Positions 1-10,861 are shown, numbered from the stretch's first letter. The stretch is 64,000 nucleotides of DNA from Aquarana catesbeiana (GCF_042186555.1 NC_133328.1:502040472-502104471); one strand, 5' to 3'. Notes: generated from the letters alone by a model not told the origin. Translations and numbers: made by a program.

Positions 1-7
1 TCCTATC

Positions 8-926
8 GTGTCAGGGTGCTCAAGTTTGACAGAAAATGCTAGCGCCCTTGTGGACAAATACCTAAATCCATATGTACATGCTCTCCCTTCTTATGTTCAG
101 GATACGGTACACCTCCTCCGTATTTTGGAGGACTTGCAAGTTCCACATGATACATGGTTGGTTGCATTGGACGTAGAAAGCCTTTATAATACAATACCGC
201 ATAGTGCTGGCATCAAAGTCATTTCCAAATTGTTGGAGGATAGAGGCCCTAAATTTAAGGCATACAGTGATTTTGTGGTCGATCTTTTACGTTTTATCTT
301 AACACGGAATCATTTCTTATTTGGTACTTCCCACTTCCTCCAGGTGCAAGGCATGGCTATGGGCACAAAATGTGCGCCATCCTACGCCAACTTGTACCTG
401 GGGGGGTGGGAAAAAGACCTGTTTTCTAATCATGATCTTGCCGATTTCCTGTGCCACGTGATTTCGTGGCACAGGTATATTGACGATGTCATCTTTTTTT
501 TGGTCTGGTACTCGTGAACATCTCACGAGATTTATTGATACATTGGCGGTCAATTCATATAATCTCAAGTTCACAATGGAGTGTAGCCAGAGAAGGATCA
601 CTTTCCTTGATCTGGAAATACGAGTGGACTCTAATGGAAACATTTCCTCATCCCTGTACCGTAAGGAAACGTCAGGGAACACTATTTTGCACGCTAACAG
701 TGCTCATCCTAAACCATTGCTAAATAGTATTCCCTATAGTCAATATTTACGAATTAAACGTAACTGTACGGATGAGAAGGACATCTTTGCGGCCGTAAAT
801 GACCTTTATGAAAGATTAAAAAGAAGAGGATACAGCCAAAAATTGTTGAAACAGGCTTTCAACAAAGTAAAAAAATTAGATCGGAAAAAACTGTTGTATT
901 CCATCAAAAAGAAGGACGTCTCTTAG
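8..926 (+). pseudogene. PLE reverse transcriptase domain, frameshifted
   Basis: Reverse transcriptase of a Penelope-like element, which would copy the element RNA at the integration site. Frame 2 (8 to about 500) shows the palm A motif (VALDVESLYNTIPH), the conserved MGTKCAPSYANLYLG block and the catalytic RYIDDVIFF motif, the YxDD box typical of PLEs. At the T-run near 492-499 the frame shifts: frame 3 continues with SGTREHLTRFIDTL and then a thumb-like basic region (RKKLLYSIKKK) to a stop at 926. A second frame change around 890-926 leads into the endonuclease frame. Two single-base slips at homopolymers explain the breaks, so this copy is inactive. The fingers region and the N terminus lie upstream of the window. 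Confidence 0.85.
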
Positions 927-1542
927 CCGGTCCGACTTATTACCCAATTTTCCCAACTGGCCCCTTCTTACACCAGATAACACCATAAAAAAATATATTC
1001 AATCCCAACCTCAAATTACCTACCGTCGTTCCCCTTCGTTATGGGATAAAGTCATAGTAAGCCACCATGCACCCAAACCAGAATTTTCTTCAACAGTGGT
1101 TGGCACATTTCCATGTGGCCACTGTGATATATGTGAGTTCATTTATGATGTACGCGAAAAACCGCTTCCAAATGGTCAAAGACACAAAATCAAACATAAA
1201 GTCACATACCAAACTACCGGCATAGTCTATCTTGCTACTTGTATATGTGGCAGTTACTATGTCGGCAAAACTAAACGTCAGTTCTGTGTCAGGATTCGTG
1301 ATCACATCAAACCTTTATATAAAGGTAAGATTTCCACATCTATCAATCGACATATAGCAGTACACCATGACTTTAATCCCCATGTCATGGGATTCACAGC
1401 ATTGGAACATATCCCTATACATGTTAGGGGTGGAGATATTGACCAAAAACTACTCCAATTGGAAACCAAGTGGATACACACCTTGGAGGCCACTAGACAT
1501 CCAGGGCTCAATGAAGGCATTAGTTTCAAGCCGTTTTTATAG
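901..1542 (+). pseudogene. PLE connector and GIY-YIG endonuclease domain
   Basis: C-terminal part of the PLE polyprotein, which nicks target DNA before priming. The open frame extends upstream of the first ATG (1096) to about 901, because PLLTPDNTIKKYI and RRSPSLWDKVIVSHHAPKPE are in frame and belong to the usual linker after the reverse transcriptase. A Cys cluster (CGHCDIC) precedes the nuclease. The GIY-YIG core reads GIVYLATC then YYVGKTKRQF, followed by the conserved Arg/His segment RIRDHIKPLYKGK and a terminal Glu-like segment (LQLETKWI). The domain is uninterrupted and ends in a normal stop at 1540-1542; only its fusion to the reverse transcriptase is broken. Confidence 0.85.
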
Positions 1543-3500
1543 GTTGGCTATTTCTCTCCCCCTTTTTCCCTTCCCCCCCCTCCCCTGTAATAATATCCCC
1601 CCCCCCTTTATCCCCATCCCTTTCCCCCTTCCCTCCCTTCCCCCCCCTCTTTTTCCCTTGGACTGACACAGCCCACCTTATCAATTACGATTATTTTTTC
1701 ATTTATTTTTACAATCTTTCTTTACAATTTTGTACACTTCCTCCCAAAATATTTCCTTCCCACTTTAGAGATCGGTCCTGATGAATCAAGTTATGGCACA
1801 CCCCCCCCCCTTTCTATTTGTAAATTATTATTTTTCTAACTTACCAATTCAACAGAAATAGATAGACTTATTAAGCACCACTATGATGCCTTTAGTGTTT
1901 CATCTGTGTATATATCATTTCATTTTGTCATGCCAATAATTGTTTTTTGCGCCGATGAATATACTTTGTTATTGACGCGTGTATCAATTTGCGAGCTGTC
2001 GGGGTGACCTGGGCTGGCACATGCCAGGGACTATGCTCTCCCCATTTTTCTTCTGTTCTGTCTAACTTCTTCCATGCCTTGTGTGCAGGCGCTCCTTTTG
2101 TCATTGAGCTTATTCGTCCCTGGTGTGTTCCCGCCCATCCCCGCCTCCCATTGTGTCTCAGTTACACCTTGCACCCTTGGTTGCCTCCCCCCCCCTTCCA
2201 GACTGTCACCCGTTGCGGCCAACTTTCTACGGGTTCCTGTAATCCAGGATGGCATTTTGGTGCCGTCTCTGGTGTTACCAGCCCCTTTACATGAGAAACA
2301 CTCCAGCTGTATGGACACCCAAGGGCATTGGTTCGTCCTTTGCCCGCCCCTGCCACTGCGCATTGGATCAACCTCCACCTTCCAGGTATCGCGCCGCCTA
2401 TTGCGGCGCTTGCATACTGCGCATTGTCTGTGATGTATATACACATCACCATGGACACCACCGCTGTGCCTTCTGGACCTTGTAGGACCGGATGGAGTTG
2501 CGGGCGGCGCATGCGCAGTGGCCTTTTTGTCCGCTCACATGTGCGGTGACGTCAGACGCCGCTCGTGTGAGGGGGACATAAGAGCGCCGGCATCCCAGGC
2601 CACTAGACATGCCAGGGAATCACAGGACATGGTCATATTAACTGCAACACGATCGGGTAAGCACTTCTTTGCCTTATTGGCTGTTTCCCTTCACTCTCCT
2701 ATAGATCCAGTCTACATCAAGCTGACAGTAGTACTTTTTGTCTTTTAGCTTGTTCCAATTGGTGCTTCTATTGGCTGCAGGTCTTTCCTTTCAGCTATAA
2801 TTTTCCACTCTTGATTATACTACTGGTGAGTGTAAATCCGTTTATACTTAGATTTGTTATTGGCTACAGCTGAATCGCATTTAGCGTTTTCAGACCTGTG
2901 TTTTTGGATAGCAGTATCTGGCATATAAATGTCCCCTCCTCCCTCCCCTCCCCTCTTTTTACCATTTTCTACATCTTTCATCCTATGATGAACCACTTCC
3001 AATAATGGCTGTTTTCCGGTGTCCTGTTTCCTAATTTGAATAGCTTACTTGTAAGTAAAATTAGAGACTATGTTAGTCCGACATTAAAATTCTTATTTTA
3101 AATTGATGTGTGGTCATTGGGCCCCGTTATATGTACATCATTTGTTTGTATATATATTTCTTTAGGCATACTCTCTGCCAGGTCCCTCTTATTGTCCCCT
3201 GCAGCTATTTACTGTGATCTCTGTTTTTGAGGCCTTGCTCCGGAGGCGTGTAGCATTCCTGGTGTATTGCAGGTATTTTACCATCTTTGGATAGCCTGGT
3301 TGGGGCATTTTTGGCACCCTGTGGTGTGGGTGGGCTCCTTGGGACTGCTTTGGGTGGTGGGGGGGTAGTCTGCCCGGACAGCTCGCAAACATATGGATAT
3401 ATATACTTTTCTGTACTTTAGTGTATCAATTGTTCTAAAACATTTATTGATTGTTATATTTCTCTTCATAGAAAGCTCTGTAGCGCTTTAGGTATCAAAC
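1543..3500 (+). other. PLE 3' non-coding region
   Basis: No convincing gene. It opens with a C/T-rich low-complexity tract (about 1556-1660), then AT-rich sequence to about 1980, a GC-richer block to about 2640 and AT-rich sequence to 3500. The overlapping reading frames on both strands between 1989 and 2550 lack any recognisable domain and are read as chance frames in GC-rich sequence. Its position after the endonuclease and before the hammerhead-like motif makes it the probable LTR-like region of the PLE. Confidence 0.5.
2507..2600 (+). promoter_or_regulatory. GC-rich promoter-like block in the PLE 3' region
   Basis: Within 100 bases there is a palindromic GCGCATGCGC (2507-2516, the NRF-1 type site), a perfect CRE palindrome TGACGTCA (2547-2554) and a TATA-like ACATAAGAGC near 2577. 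This combination is unlike the surrounding AT-rich DNA and suggests an internal promoter of the PLE repeat. No transcript evidence is available. Confidence 0.4.
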
Positions 3501-3503
3501 AAC

Positions 3504-3543
3504 TGTCCTTGAAGAAGCCAATACTGGCGAAACATGTCGGGCA
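3504..3543 (+). ncRNA. Hammerhead ribozyme-like motif (PLE repeat)
   Basis: The order of elements matches a type I hammerhead. Stem I: TGTCC pairs with GGGCA (3504-3508 with 3539-3543). The CUGANGA box reads TTGAAGA (3509-3515), GCC/GGC form stem II around AATACT, then GAAA (3529-3532) and the self-complementary ACATGT as stem III, with C3538 as the predicted cleavage base. Position C3 of the core is T, which would pair only as a wobble with G8, and there is an extra A before stem II. Hammerheads are established in PLE repeats, but this copy is probably weak or dead. Confidence 0.5.
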
Positions 3544-3789
3544 TCTGAATACCCACTCACTGAACTGGCCGCCACAATCATCAGGCCAAGTCATGTGAAA
3601 TATTTTTGCTACAGAATTGATTTTAGAATTTTCCGCACACCTTGTCTATGTGATTTTCATGTCTAATTTTATTGATTTTTGTTAAATAAATACATATTTT
3701 TTACTTTTAAGTTTTGTATTCTGTTTCTCTTGGCACCGCCATAATCCCTATATTTCTTTCCCCTCCAATTTAATTTTCAAACTATTGGG

Positions 3790-5931
3790 ATGAGGTGTCG
3801 TATTACACCAAGGGTTGCTCAGCCAGACTTTAAATTTCAATTTTCGCATATGCCTTTGCTCCGTGAGATCTGTGAGAATAATCCTGAGGATTTCAGGAAT
3901 TATCTCTGGATGACGGACCCCATTTTTGAACGTCTGCTGGCTATGCTGACCCCCTATATCAGCAGGCAGGATACCTGCATGAGGCAAGCCATCAGTCCGG
4001 AGCAGAGGCTAGTTGCCACTTTATGTTATTTGGCGACTGGGAGAAGTCTTCAGGACTTGAAGTTCTCGACAGGCATCTCCCCCCAGGTTCTGGGCATCAT
4101 AATCCCAGAGACCTGTTCTGCCATCATTCAGGTCCTGCAGAAGGACTATATGAAGGTAAGTTTTATCCTTTAACATTACATGATATGTATTAAATGTTTG
4201 CTAATGTATTGTCTAAATGTCCTTGTTACCTAATTACCATGCTTGGAATATGCTGTGAATGTCCCCTTTATCTTCATGCATACCTGTTTTTTTACATTAA
4301 TCCTTTTTTGCCCTACATGCATATTTACCTTCAATAACCTCCCCACCATGCAATCCTGGGTCCATTTATATCTCTAGCCTATAGTCCCTTGAACAATGTG
4401 TATTGTCAGCTCCATTGTACTGTTTGACCCTCCCCCACCCCCTCAAATGTTTGAAACTGTCAGGTGTGTTTATTAACCAAATTAGTACCCCTCCCCCACC
4501 CCCTCAAATGTTTGAAACTGTCAGGTGTGTTTTTGACCCTAATTAGAATCCATCTCCCACCCCCTCAAATGTTTGAAATTGTCAGGTTTGTTTATTAACC
4601 AAATTAGAACCCCTCCCCCACCCCCTCAAATGTTTGAAACTGTCAGGTGTGTTTTTGACCCTAATTAGAACCTCTCCCCCACCCCCTCAAATGTTTGAAA
4701 CTGTCAGGTGTGTTTATTAACCAAATTAGAACCCCTCCCCCACCCCCTCAAATGTTTGAAACTGTCAGGTGTGTTTATTAACCAAATTAGAACCCCTCCC
4801 CCACCCCCTCAAATGTTTGAAACTGTCAGGTGTGTTTTTGACCCTAATTAGTACCCCTCCCCCACCCCCTCAAATGTTTGAAACTGTCAGGTGTGTTTTT
4901 GACCCTAATTAGAACCCCACCCCCTCAAATGTTTGAAACTGTCAGGTGTGTTTTTGACCCTAATTAGTACCCCCCCTACCCCCTCAAATGTTTGAAACTG
5001 TCAGGTGTGTTTTTGACCCAATTTACAACCCCTCCCCCCACATTAAAATTGATCAATGGGCCATCAGAGGGGGTGAGTAATCTTATAAGTGAGCCTTATG
5101 TTTTTTATAATTAAACTAACAAAAAAAATATTAATAATGTTCGACTGCTGTTGTTCAAGAATGTTTTTGTGTAATCTGATATCCAAGTTATGTTTAAAAG
5201 TACTTATCTTATTTTTTTTGTTTCACTCCACAGTTTCCTTCCAGTACACAGGAATGGCAGACTGTGGCCTCCCAGTTCACTGACCGTTGGGACTTTCCCA
5301 ACTGTGTCGGGGCAATTGATGGGAAGCATGTCCGCTTTGTGCCACCACCCCATTCGGGGTCTTATTCTATAACTATAAGGGGTTCCATAGTGTAGTTTTG
5401 ATAGCGGTGGTCTCGGCACATTTGGACTTTCTGTTTGTGGATGTGGGGAGGAACGGCCGGATGTCTGACGGAGGAGTCTTTGCACAGACCGAGCTGTGCC
5501 AGCGTCTCCAGACTGGTGGCCTGGGATTGCCACCTGATGGCCAGAATGTGGATGGACTACCCTCAGTTTTTATCGCTGATGAAGCGTTTGCTCTCGGCAA
5601 GCACTTGATGAGGCCGTTCCCCCAAAGGACACTCACCCCTGAGAGGAGGGTATTTAATTACCAGCTGGCAAGAAGAGTTGTGGAGAATGCCTTTGGGATT
5701 CTGGCCAGCCGGTTCCGTTTGTTCCTCTTGGCCATAAATCTGGCGGACTATAAAATAAATTATGTCATACTGGCTTGCTGCATACTTCATAATTTTTTAA
5801 GAAGACATTCCGCTACATATCTGACCTCTGTTGGGCCTGAGGCCGGACTTGGAGTTGACCAAACTCTCACAGGCCTGGAAATTGGCCGTATTGGCTTGGC
5901 CCCCCAAACTGCACGTCAAGTGCGTGACTGA
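3790..5931 (+). pseudogene. PIF/Harbinger DDE transposase (HARBI1-like), two exons
   Basis: Transposase that would cut and paste the Harbinger element. Exon 1 (to 4155) carries the N-terminal helical region (PEDFRNYLWM, EQRLVATLCYLATGRSLQDL, the usual HARBI1-like signature) and ends at a GTAAGT donor. A 1.1-kb intron holds a minisatellite. Exon 2 starts after TTTCACTCCACAG at about 5233. The DDE triad is complete: Asp in GAIDGKHV (codon 5318-5320), Asp in VFIADEAFAL and Glu in RRVVENAFGIL. One missing base near 5366 shifts the frame; the downstream frame runs to a stop at 5929-5931. The first residues (3790-3850) may be truncated by the PLE junction. Apart from this single frameshift the gene is well preserved. 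Confidence 0.85.
4428..5038 (+). repeat. Minisatellite, ten units of about 61 bp, in the transposase intron
   Basis: Ten tandem units share the core CAAATGTTTGAAACTGTCAG, starting near 4444, 4505, 4566, 4627, 4688, 4749, 4810, 4871, 4926 and 4985. Nine spacings give a period of 60-61 with one 55-base unit. Two variants alternate, one with TTATTAACCAAATTAG and one with TTTTGACCCTAATTAG, which implies duplication of multi-unit blocks. The array lies wholly inside the intron. Confidence 0.95.
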
Positions 5932-5935
5932 TATG

Positions 5936-6724
5936 TAAATTATTTTAATGGTCGGGGGGCCATTGCTATTCAAGAAGAGATCTAATTTCTTAAAAATTAA
6001 TGATAAAAAATTTTGGCGAAAATATCTTGTTTTGATTCTGGTTTGCATTTAGTTTTGTCTGTCTCCTAGTGCACTTTTAGTAGTGGCAAGTGCATTTCCC
6101 TTTATTAAGGCCCTTTGTCACTGTAACCACACAAAAAAACATCTTATTGATAAATAATCAGCCACACACATTGTAGTAGTTAAAACATTTTACTGTGTGC
6201 ACATTGAACGGTGCATTTTTTTTAAATGTTTTTTTTTTTAAACTTTTTTTTTTTCGTTATTTAAGGCATATTTCAAAAAAAATAGACCTTGTTTACAAAA
6301 TTAAAATTAGCAACAGTTTTTTTTCAAAACATACATAAAAAAAAAAACAACTTACAACGTTCAACATGTGTGAATAACGGTGCTGGTGATGTCACCCTTG
6401 TAAAGGCTAAAATTTGCAGATGCTCAAAATTTAGTATTAAAAAAGGTTCACGTCAACATGTGCTATCTCCCATCATGGGGGAGCAATGTACGTGTTTTGT
6501 GTGTGCAATCCCTTTGTTCCTCTCACAAAATAACATTTTTAGAATGAAGGGGTTGCAAACACAAAACAAGTACATTGATATCCCCTGATGGAAGATAGCA
6601 CATGATGACACACCGTGTGCATCTGCAAATTGTTTTTTCTAATGCTAAAACTTCAAAATTTTAACAAAAAACAAACTTGACAATGAAATGAAGAACATGA
6701 TTGATGTTTTTAGGCAAAACGTTA
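5936..6724. other. Space between convergent Harbinger genes
   Basis: AT-rich sequence between the transposase stop and the end of the opposing Myb-like gene. It contains poly-T runs (6217-6254) and imperfect inverted repeats (TGCTATCTCCCATCATGGGG near 6461 against TGATGGAAGATAGCACATGA near 6584). No gene is seen. Confidence 0.6.
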
Positions 6725-7961
6725 TTACATTCTGCCCAAAACAACAATCATGTTCCTAATTTCCTGTTGCATGGTGTCCAGCCGCATTTTCATGCTCTCA
6801 ATTTGGTCACGCATTCGATCTATTTGGCCATTCCACAACATTATCTGGCCAATAAGTCATTGTGCACTGTCTGTGCTGAACGGCTCTGCCGCTTGGCCTT
6901 CCACAACCAGAACCTCACCTAAAATGTGTGGATAAAAAAATGGGTTAAAATATGCACGCCTAAATAGATTACCTTAAGCTGGAGTGTCAGTCACTCACTT
7001 GGTGGGGTTGAAAGCTCGCACACTTCCTCCACCTCTCCTTCCTCCAGCTCGTCGGGTGGGTGTGGTCTTGGGCTGGGGCTTGGGGTATCTTCAGCTTCAG
7101 GCTGGTGACTTGGGGGGGGTCCTGGGATCCTTGGACTGTTGTCTGAGTCTTTTCTCCCCTATGAGAATTAAACAAAAGGTATAGTTAAAACACAGTGATA
7201 TTTTTTATTTTAAAAATTAATATGAAACGATGGTTATGAGTTGTGGACAATTGCCTTTTTTTGTCCACAAAAATTTAGAAGACAGGATCTAAATTCCCTC
7301 TGAACAACAATTATAAACAAGACACATTTTCATGCAAGTTTCACAGATGCAGACACCTCAATGATCTCCTATGTGTATTACCCCTCAAAAATGTATTTAT
7401 GGTCACATAGTACACTAGTGCTCGTTAGTCCAGATGTGGAAACAGCTGCTGTGCCCTGTCCTTACATTACACTGAGTATTTCCAACCCTGTAACATCGTA
7501 TGTGGCGAAAAAATAACGTCATTTTCTTAGTATCATATGTATTTTACAAAGAACGGTCTTTACGAACGATGCTGTATTAACGAAAAAAATAAGGCTCAGC
7601 ATGCAAGTTAAGTATCTCACTAGGAACACACAACAAGTACTTACTTTTTTTAAGTAGCTTCTTTATTCGCCAATATTGTTCTGGCTCCCTACTTTTGATG
7701 TCAGACCACCGCTTCCTCAATTGTTTTTTTTTTCGACCATTTTGTGCCAAATTTAGCTTCTATTGCGGTTACAACTGAGGACATTATTTTGTCCTTACGC
7801 ATATTCGGTCGTGTGTACGGTCCTTTTTTCCCATCGTAGTCCTCCCTTCTCAATATGGACACCATATCCACCATCTCTTCAAAAGCCATGTTGGTGGCCT
7901 TCTATCTCCTGGATGTGGATGGTTGTGCCCCCGCGCTACTTCCACTTAATCTCTCCGCCAT
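6725..7961 (-). pseudogene. Harbinger Myb/SANT-like DNA-binding protein, three exons
   Basis: Second Harbinger protein; in this superfamily a Myb-like partner binds the transposon ends and helps nuclear entry of the transposase. Exon 1 (7961-7645) starts MAERLSGSSAG and contains a trihelix/Myb-like domain with conserved tryptophans (KWSK.., RKRWSDIKSREPEQYWRIKKLL). Exon 2 (7158-6999) is acidic and Pro-rich (EDTPSPSPRPHPPDELEEGEVEEV). Exon 3 (6918-6725) ends in a coiled coil (QIDRMRDQIESMKMRLDTMQQEIRNM). Splice sites fit GT-AG. Damage: TAG at 7904-7902 (a second Met lies just downstream at 7889), a slip in the A-run at 7733-7724, and TGA at 6859-6857, which could be a decayed CGA. It converges on the transposase and diverges from the MADF gene. 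Confidence 0.75.
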
Positions 7962-8070
7962 CTTTCTCGATATACTCCCACTGCGCAACAAAGAGTGAAG
8001 GGGCTGGGACAAATTGTACTAAAGAACGTCAGGGGCGGGCGACGCAGGCGGAGCATGACACATGCACAGT

Positions 8071-8135
8071 GTATATAAAGCTATTACGATGGCCTACGTA
8101 TGTCCGTGCGGAAGTAACGAGCGTCAGAAACGAAG
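8071..8135 (+). promoter_or_regulatory. TATA promoter and first non-coding exon of the MADF gene
   Basis: GTATATAAAG at 8071-8080 is a good TATA box. About 55 bases later there is a splice donor (GAAACGAAG then GTAAGA, with GT at 8136-8137); an acceptor TCTATCAG ends at 8301, six bases before the MADF ATG at 8307. Together these describe a short 5' untranslated exon and intron. The same 345-bp spacer separates the divergent Myb-like start (7961) from the MADF start, so it may serve both genes. Confidence 0.55.
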
Positions 8136-8148
8136 GTAAGATTAAACG

Positions 8149-8219
8149 TGGGTGTGTGTGTGTGTGTGTTTGGTGAATGTGTTTGGTGTGTATGTGTGTG
8201 TGGGTGTGTGTGTGTGTAT
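8149..8219 (+). repeat. (GT)n microsatellite
   Basis: Imperfect GT repeat with GTTTGGTG and GTATGTG interruptions, lying in the putative 5' intron of the MADF gene. The minus-strand reading frame of repeated His-Thr here is an artefact of the repeat. Confidence 0.9.
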
Positions 8220-8316
8220 ATGTGTCCCCTAGATTCTTCAAAAAATAATCATGGGAGTTCTGACTGACATTACAGTTTTGATCTTGTGTCTTGTCTATCA
8301 GCAAAAATGAATCCCT

Positions 8317-9469
8317 TTAACCGCTTCAAATCCGGGCCATTGCCAAATGACGGCAACAGCGCGGATCTAAATTGCCGGGACTACGTCTATTGACGTCGTC
8401 CCATGCACGAGCGGCCTGCGCGCGGCGCGCTCGGTGATCAGCGAGTCTATGAGACTCGCCTGATCACAGATCAGAGTAAGGGGTTGGTCCCGACCCCTTA
8501 CCACATGATCAGCTGTCAGCCAATGACAGATGATCATGTGATGTAAACAGAGCCGGTAAACGGCTATTTTTCCTCCTCACGCTGACAGCGTGAGGAGGAA
8601 AAAAAAAACCTCATCACCGGCGGCCGTGATCGGGACATAAGTCCCGATCATGGCGATCTTCTGACACAAAGCAATAGGCAGCAGTGCTGCCTACCAGTGC
8701 CCACCAGCGTCACCCATCAGTGCCCACAGTGCCATCAATCAGCGCCACCCATCAGTGCCCACAGTGCCACCCATCAGTGCCACCCATCAGTGCCACCCAT
8801 CAGCACCCACATCAGTGCCACCCATCAGCACTCACATCAGTGCAACCTATCAGTGCTCCTCAGTGTCACCTACCAGTGCCCATAAGTGCCCATCAGTGCT
8901 GCCCATCACTGCCCATCAGTGCCACCCATCAGTGCCCCCCATCAGTGCCCCCCATCAGTGGTACCTATCAGTGCCCATCCATGCCACCTATCATGTACCC
9001 ATCAGTACCGCCTTATCTGTCCCCATCAGTGCCGCCTTAACTGTGCCTATCAGTGCCGCCTTAACTGTGCCTATCAGTTCCGCCTTAACTGTGCCTATCA
9101 GTGCCGCCTTATCTGTGCCTATCCGTGCATATCAGTGCAGCCTATCAGTGCCCACCAGTGCCGCCTCATCAGCGCATATCAATGAAGGAGAAAAATTACC
9201 TGTTTGCAAAATTTTATAACAAACTATTAAACATGATTTTTTTTTTTCAAAAATTTCCATCTTTTTTTCTTTGTTTAGCAAAAAATAAAAACCCCAGCTG
9301 TGATTAAATACCACCAAAAGCTCTATTTGTGGGGAAAAAATGATAAAAATTTCATTTGGGTACAGTGTTGTATGACTGCTCAATTGTCATTCAAAGTGCG
9401 ACAGCGCTGAAAGCTCAAAATTGGTCTGGGCAGGAGGGGGGTTTAAGTGCCCAGTAAGCAAGTGGTTAA
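8317..9469 (+). mobile_element. piggyBac-like non-autonomous element, copy A (TTAA target duplication)
   Basis: The insert is bounded by TTAA on both sides (8317-8320 and 9466-9469), with short terminal inverted repeats CCGCTTC on the left and AAGTGG on the right. TTAA target duplications define piggyBac-type transposition. The interior is non-coding: a GC-rich 5' block with hairpins, a CCCATCAGTGCC tandem array, then an AT-rich 3' block with TTTGGGTACAGTGTTGTATG, shared with copies near 56500 and 58900. The long frames over the tandem array are repeat artefacts. Confidence 0.75.
8690..9175 (+). repeat. Short tandem repeat, unit about CCCATCAGTGCC
   Basis: Dozens of degenerate 10-13-base units (CCCATCAGTGCCA, later CTGTGCCTATCAGTGCCGCC) inside the piggyBac-like element. 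It is open in several frames, producing Pro/Ser/His-rich pseudo-proteins of no significance. Confidence 0.9.
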
Positions 9470-10091
9470 GGAGGCTGATTTTTTGTCCAGATTTATAGAT
9501 TTATATCAGGAAAACAAAAACCTGTGGGAGGTCAAACACCCACTATATTACAATAGAGATGTAAGGAAGGCAACACTGGGCACACTTTTAGAATTTGTGA
9601 AGACTCGAGTCCCCCAGGCAGACCTCAAGTTTGTGGACAAGAAAATTGGTATCTTGCGAAACATGTATAAGTGGGAACACAATAAAATCCAGGAGTCGCT
9701 CAGATCCGGAGCAGCAGCCAACCAGGTTTATGTACCCAAGCTCTCGTACTACCACAAAATGCGATTCCTGGATGACCAGACAGAAGCCAGGCAATCACTT
9801 TCAACCCTTCCCCCCACCCTTCCCTCCAGCCTTCCCCCCACTCTTCCCTCCAGCCTTCCATCCACCTCTACGTCAGCTGGGGAGTCCCAGGAAGAACTGG
9901 ACCTTTTCATCCCTGATGAAGTGGATGCGCCCAGATTCAGCCAGGTATCCTTTTTTGTGGAATTTGTGATTGTGTAAATCTTAATGATGTTAACGTCTCA
10001 AATTTTTAAGTGCTTCATAAGAAATAACTTCATCACAAATATTAATATGTAGACATATCACTAGACAGTAGTTGCCAAAAATATACTTCTG

Positions 10092-10350
10092 CATAGGTGT
10101 GCGCAGCCTCTTGCATTAGGGTGTGCACCCCAAAGCTCAAATACATATGCATGTGTATATGTACTGATGGTGTCAGTAGGGCAGTGGACAGTGTCAGTAG
10201 TTTTATTATATATATTTTTAAATTATTTTATTTTGTAACATTTTTTTGGGGGATGAAATATCAGTGGTCTAAACAGGGGGGAATATGCACCACACAAGGC
10301 GATTAGGGTGTACCCAGGCACACCTGGCACACCCTGTGTGCACGCCTATG
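10092..10350 (+). mobile_element. hAT-type MITE in the MADF intron
   Basis: Terminal inverted repeats CATAGGTGTGC at the left and GTGCACGCCTATG at the right bound 259 bp of non-coding DNA. The flanks TACTTCTG (10084-10091) and TACTTCAG (10351-10358) form an 8-bp target duplication with one mismatch, the length expected of the hAT superfamily. Confidence 0.75.
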
Positions 10351-10861
10351 TACTTCAGATATTGTTGATCAGCTGGAATAATGGTGGGGTCAAATAGATA
10401 GCCTTTACTATTTGTTTAGAATCAGATTTGCAAGTCATGAGCTGAAAATTGTGTGTGATTACGTAACACAAAATTACAACTATACTCCTTTTTTTGACAC
10501 AGGATGACCTCAGCCAGGAGGAGGCCTTGCCCAGTGAAAGAGAGGAGGAGGCCTTGCCCAGTGGAAGAGAGGAGGAGGCCTTGCCCAGTAGGAGAGAGGA
10601 GGAGGCTGTGGCTGGGCCCAGTAGAAGCCGCACGGAGTGTCAGGTGCCTCCCCTCCGCATTACCACCAAAAGGCCCAGAAGAATGACACAAACTGAGGAG
10701 GAATCCCTAGCTCTCATTCGTGAAGCGAGCCAAATAATAAGCACACCACCCAATGCAGAGGAGGCGCATGGGACATATATGGCCAGTAGATTGCTGGAAC
10801 TGGAAAAGGGACAACGCCTCCTCTGTGAGGGTCTGATTTTGCAGGCCTATCAGAACGTTTA

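Larger units (their letters stand above)
1..3760 (+). mobile_element. Penelope-like element (PLE), 3' part, with GIY-YIG endonuclease
   Basis: The window opens inside a Penelope-like retroelement. Its coding part (8-1542) holds a PLE-type reverse transcriptase followed by a GIY-YIG endonuclease, the domain order that defines the endonuclease-bearing PLE group. A long non-coding 3' region follows: a pyrimidine tract, a GC-rich promoter-like block near 2507-2600, a hammerhead-like motif at 3504-3543 and an AATAAA at 3685-3690. PLEs are known to carry LTR-like repeats with hammerhead motifs, so the 3' region is read as such a repeat. The 5' part lies outside the window. The right boundary, near 3760, is estimated from where Harbinger sequence begins. 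Confidence 0.8.

Noticed and set aside
1989..2550. Overlapping reading frames of 70-140 codons
   Set aside because: Present on both strands in the same GC-rich non-coding block, without any domain or codon pattern.
4428..5038. CRISPR-like spaced repeats
   Set aside because: Units are directly tandem with no unique spacers, and the setting is a eukaryotic intron.
8684..9219. Long Pro/Ser/His-rich reading frames on the plus strand
   Set aside because: They coincide exactly with the CCCATCAGTGCC tandem array and are open in several frames; they are translation of a short repeat.
9447..9977. MADF gene starting at the ATG 9447
   Set aside because: That ATG lies inside the MITE. The true start is at 8307, and the frame is native only from 9468 on.
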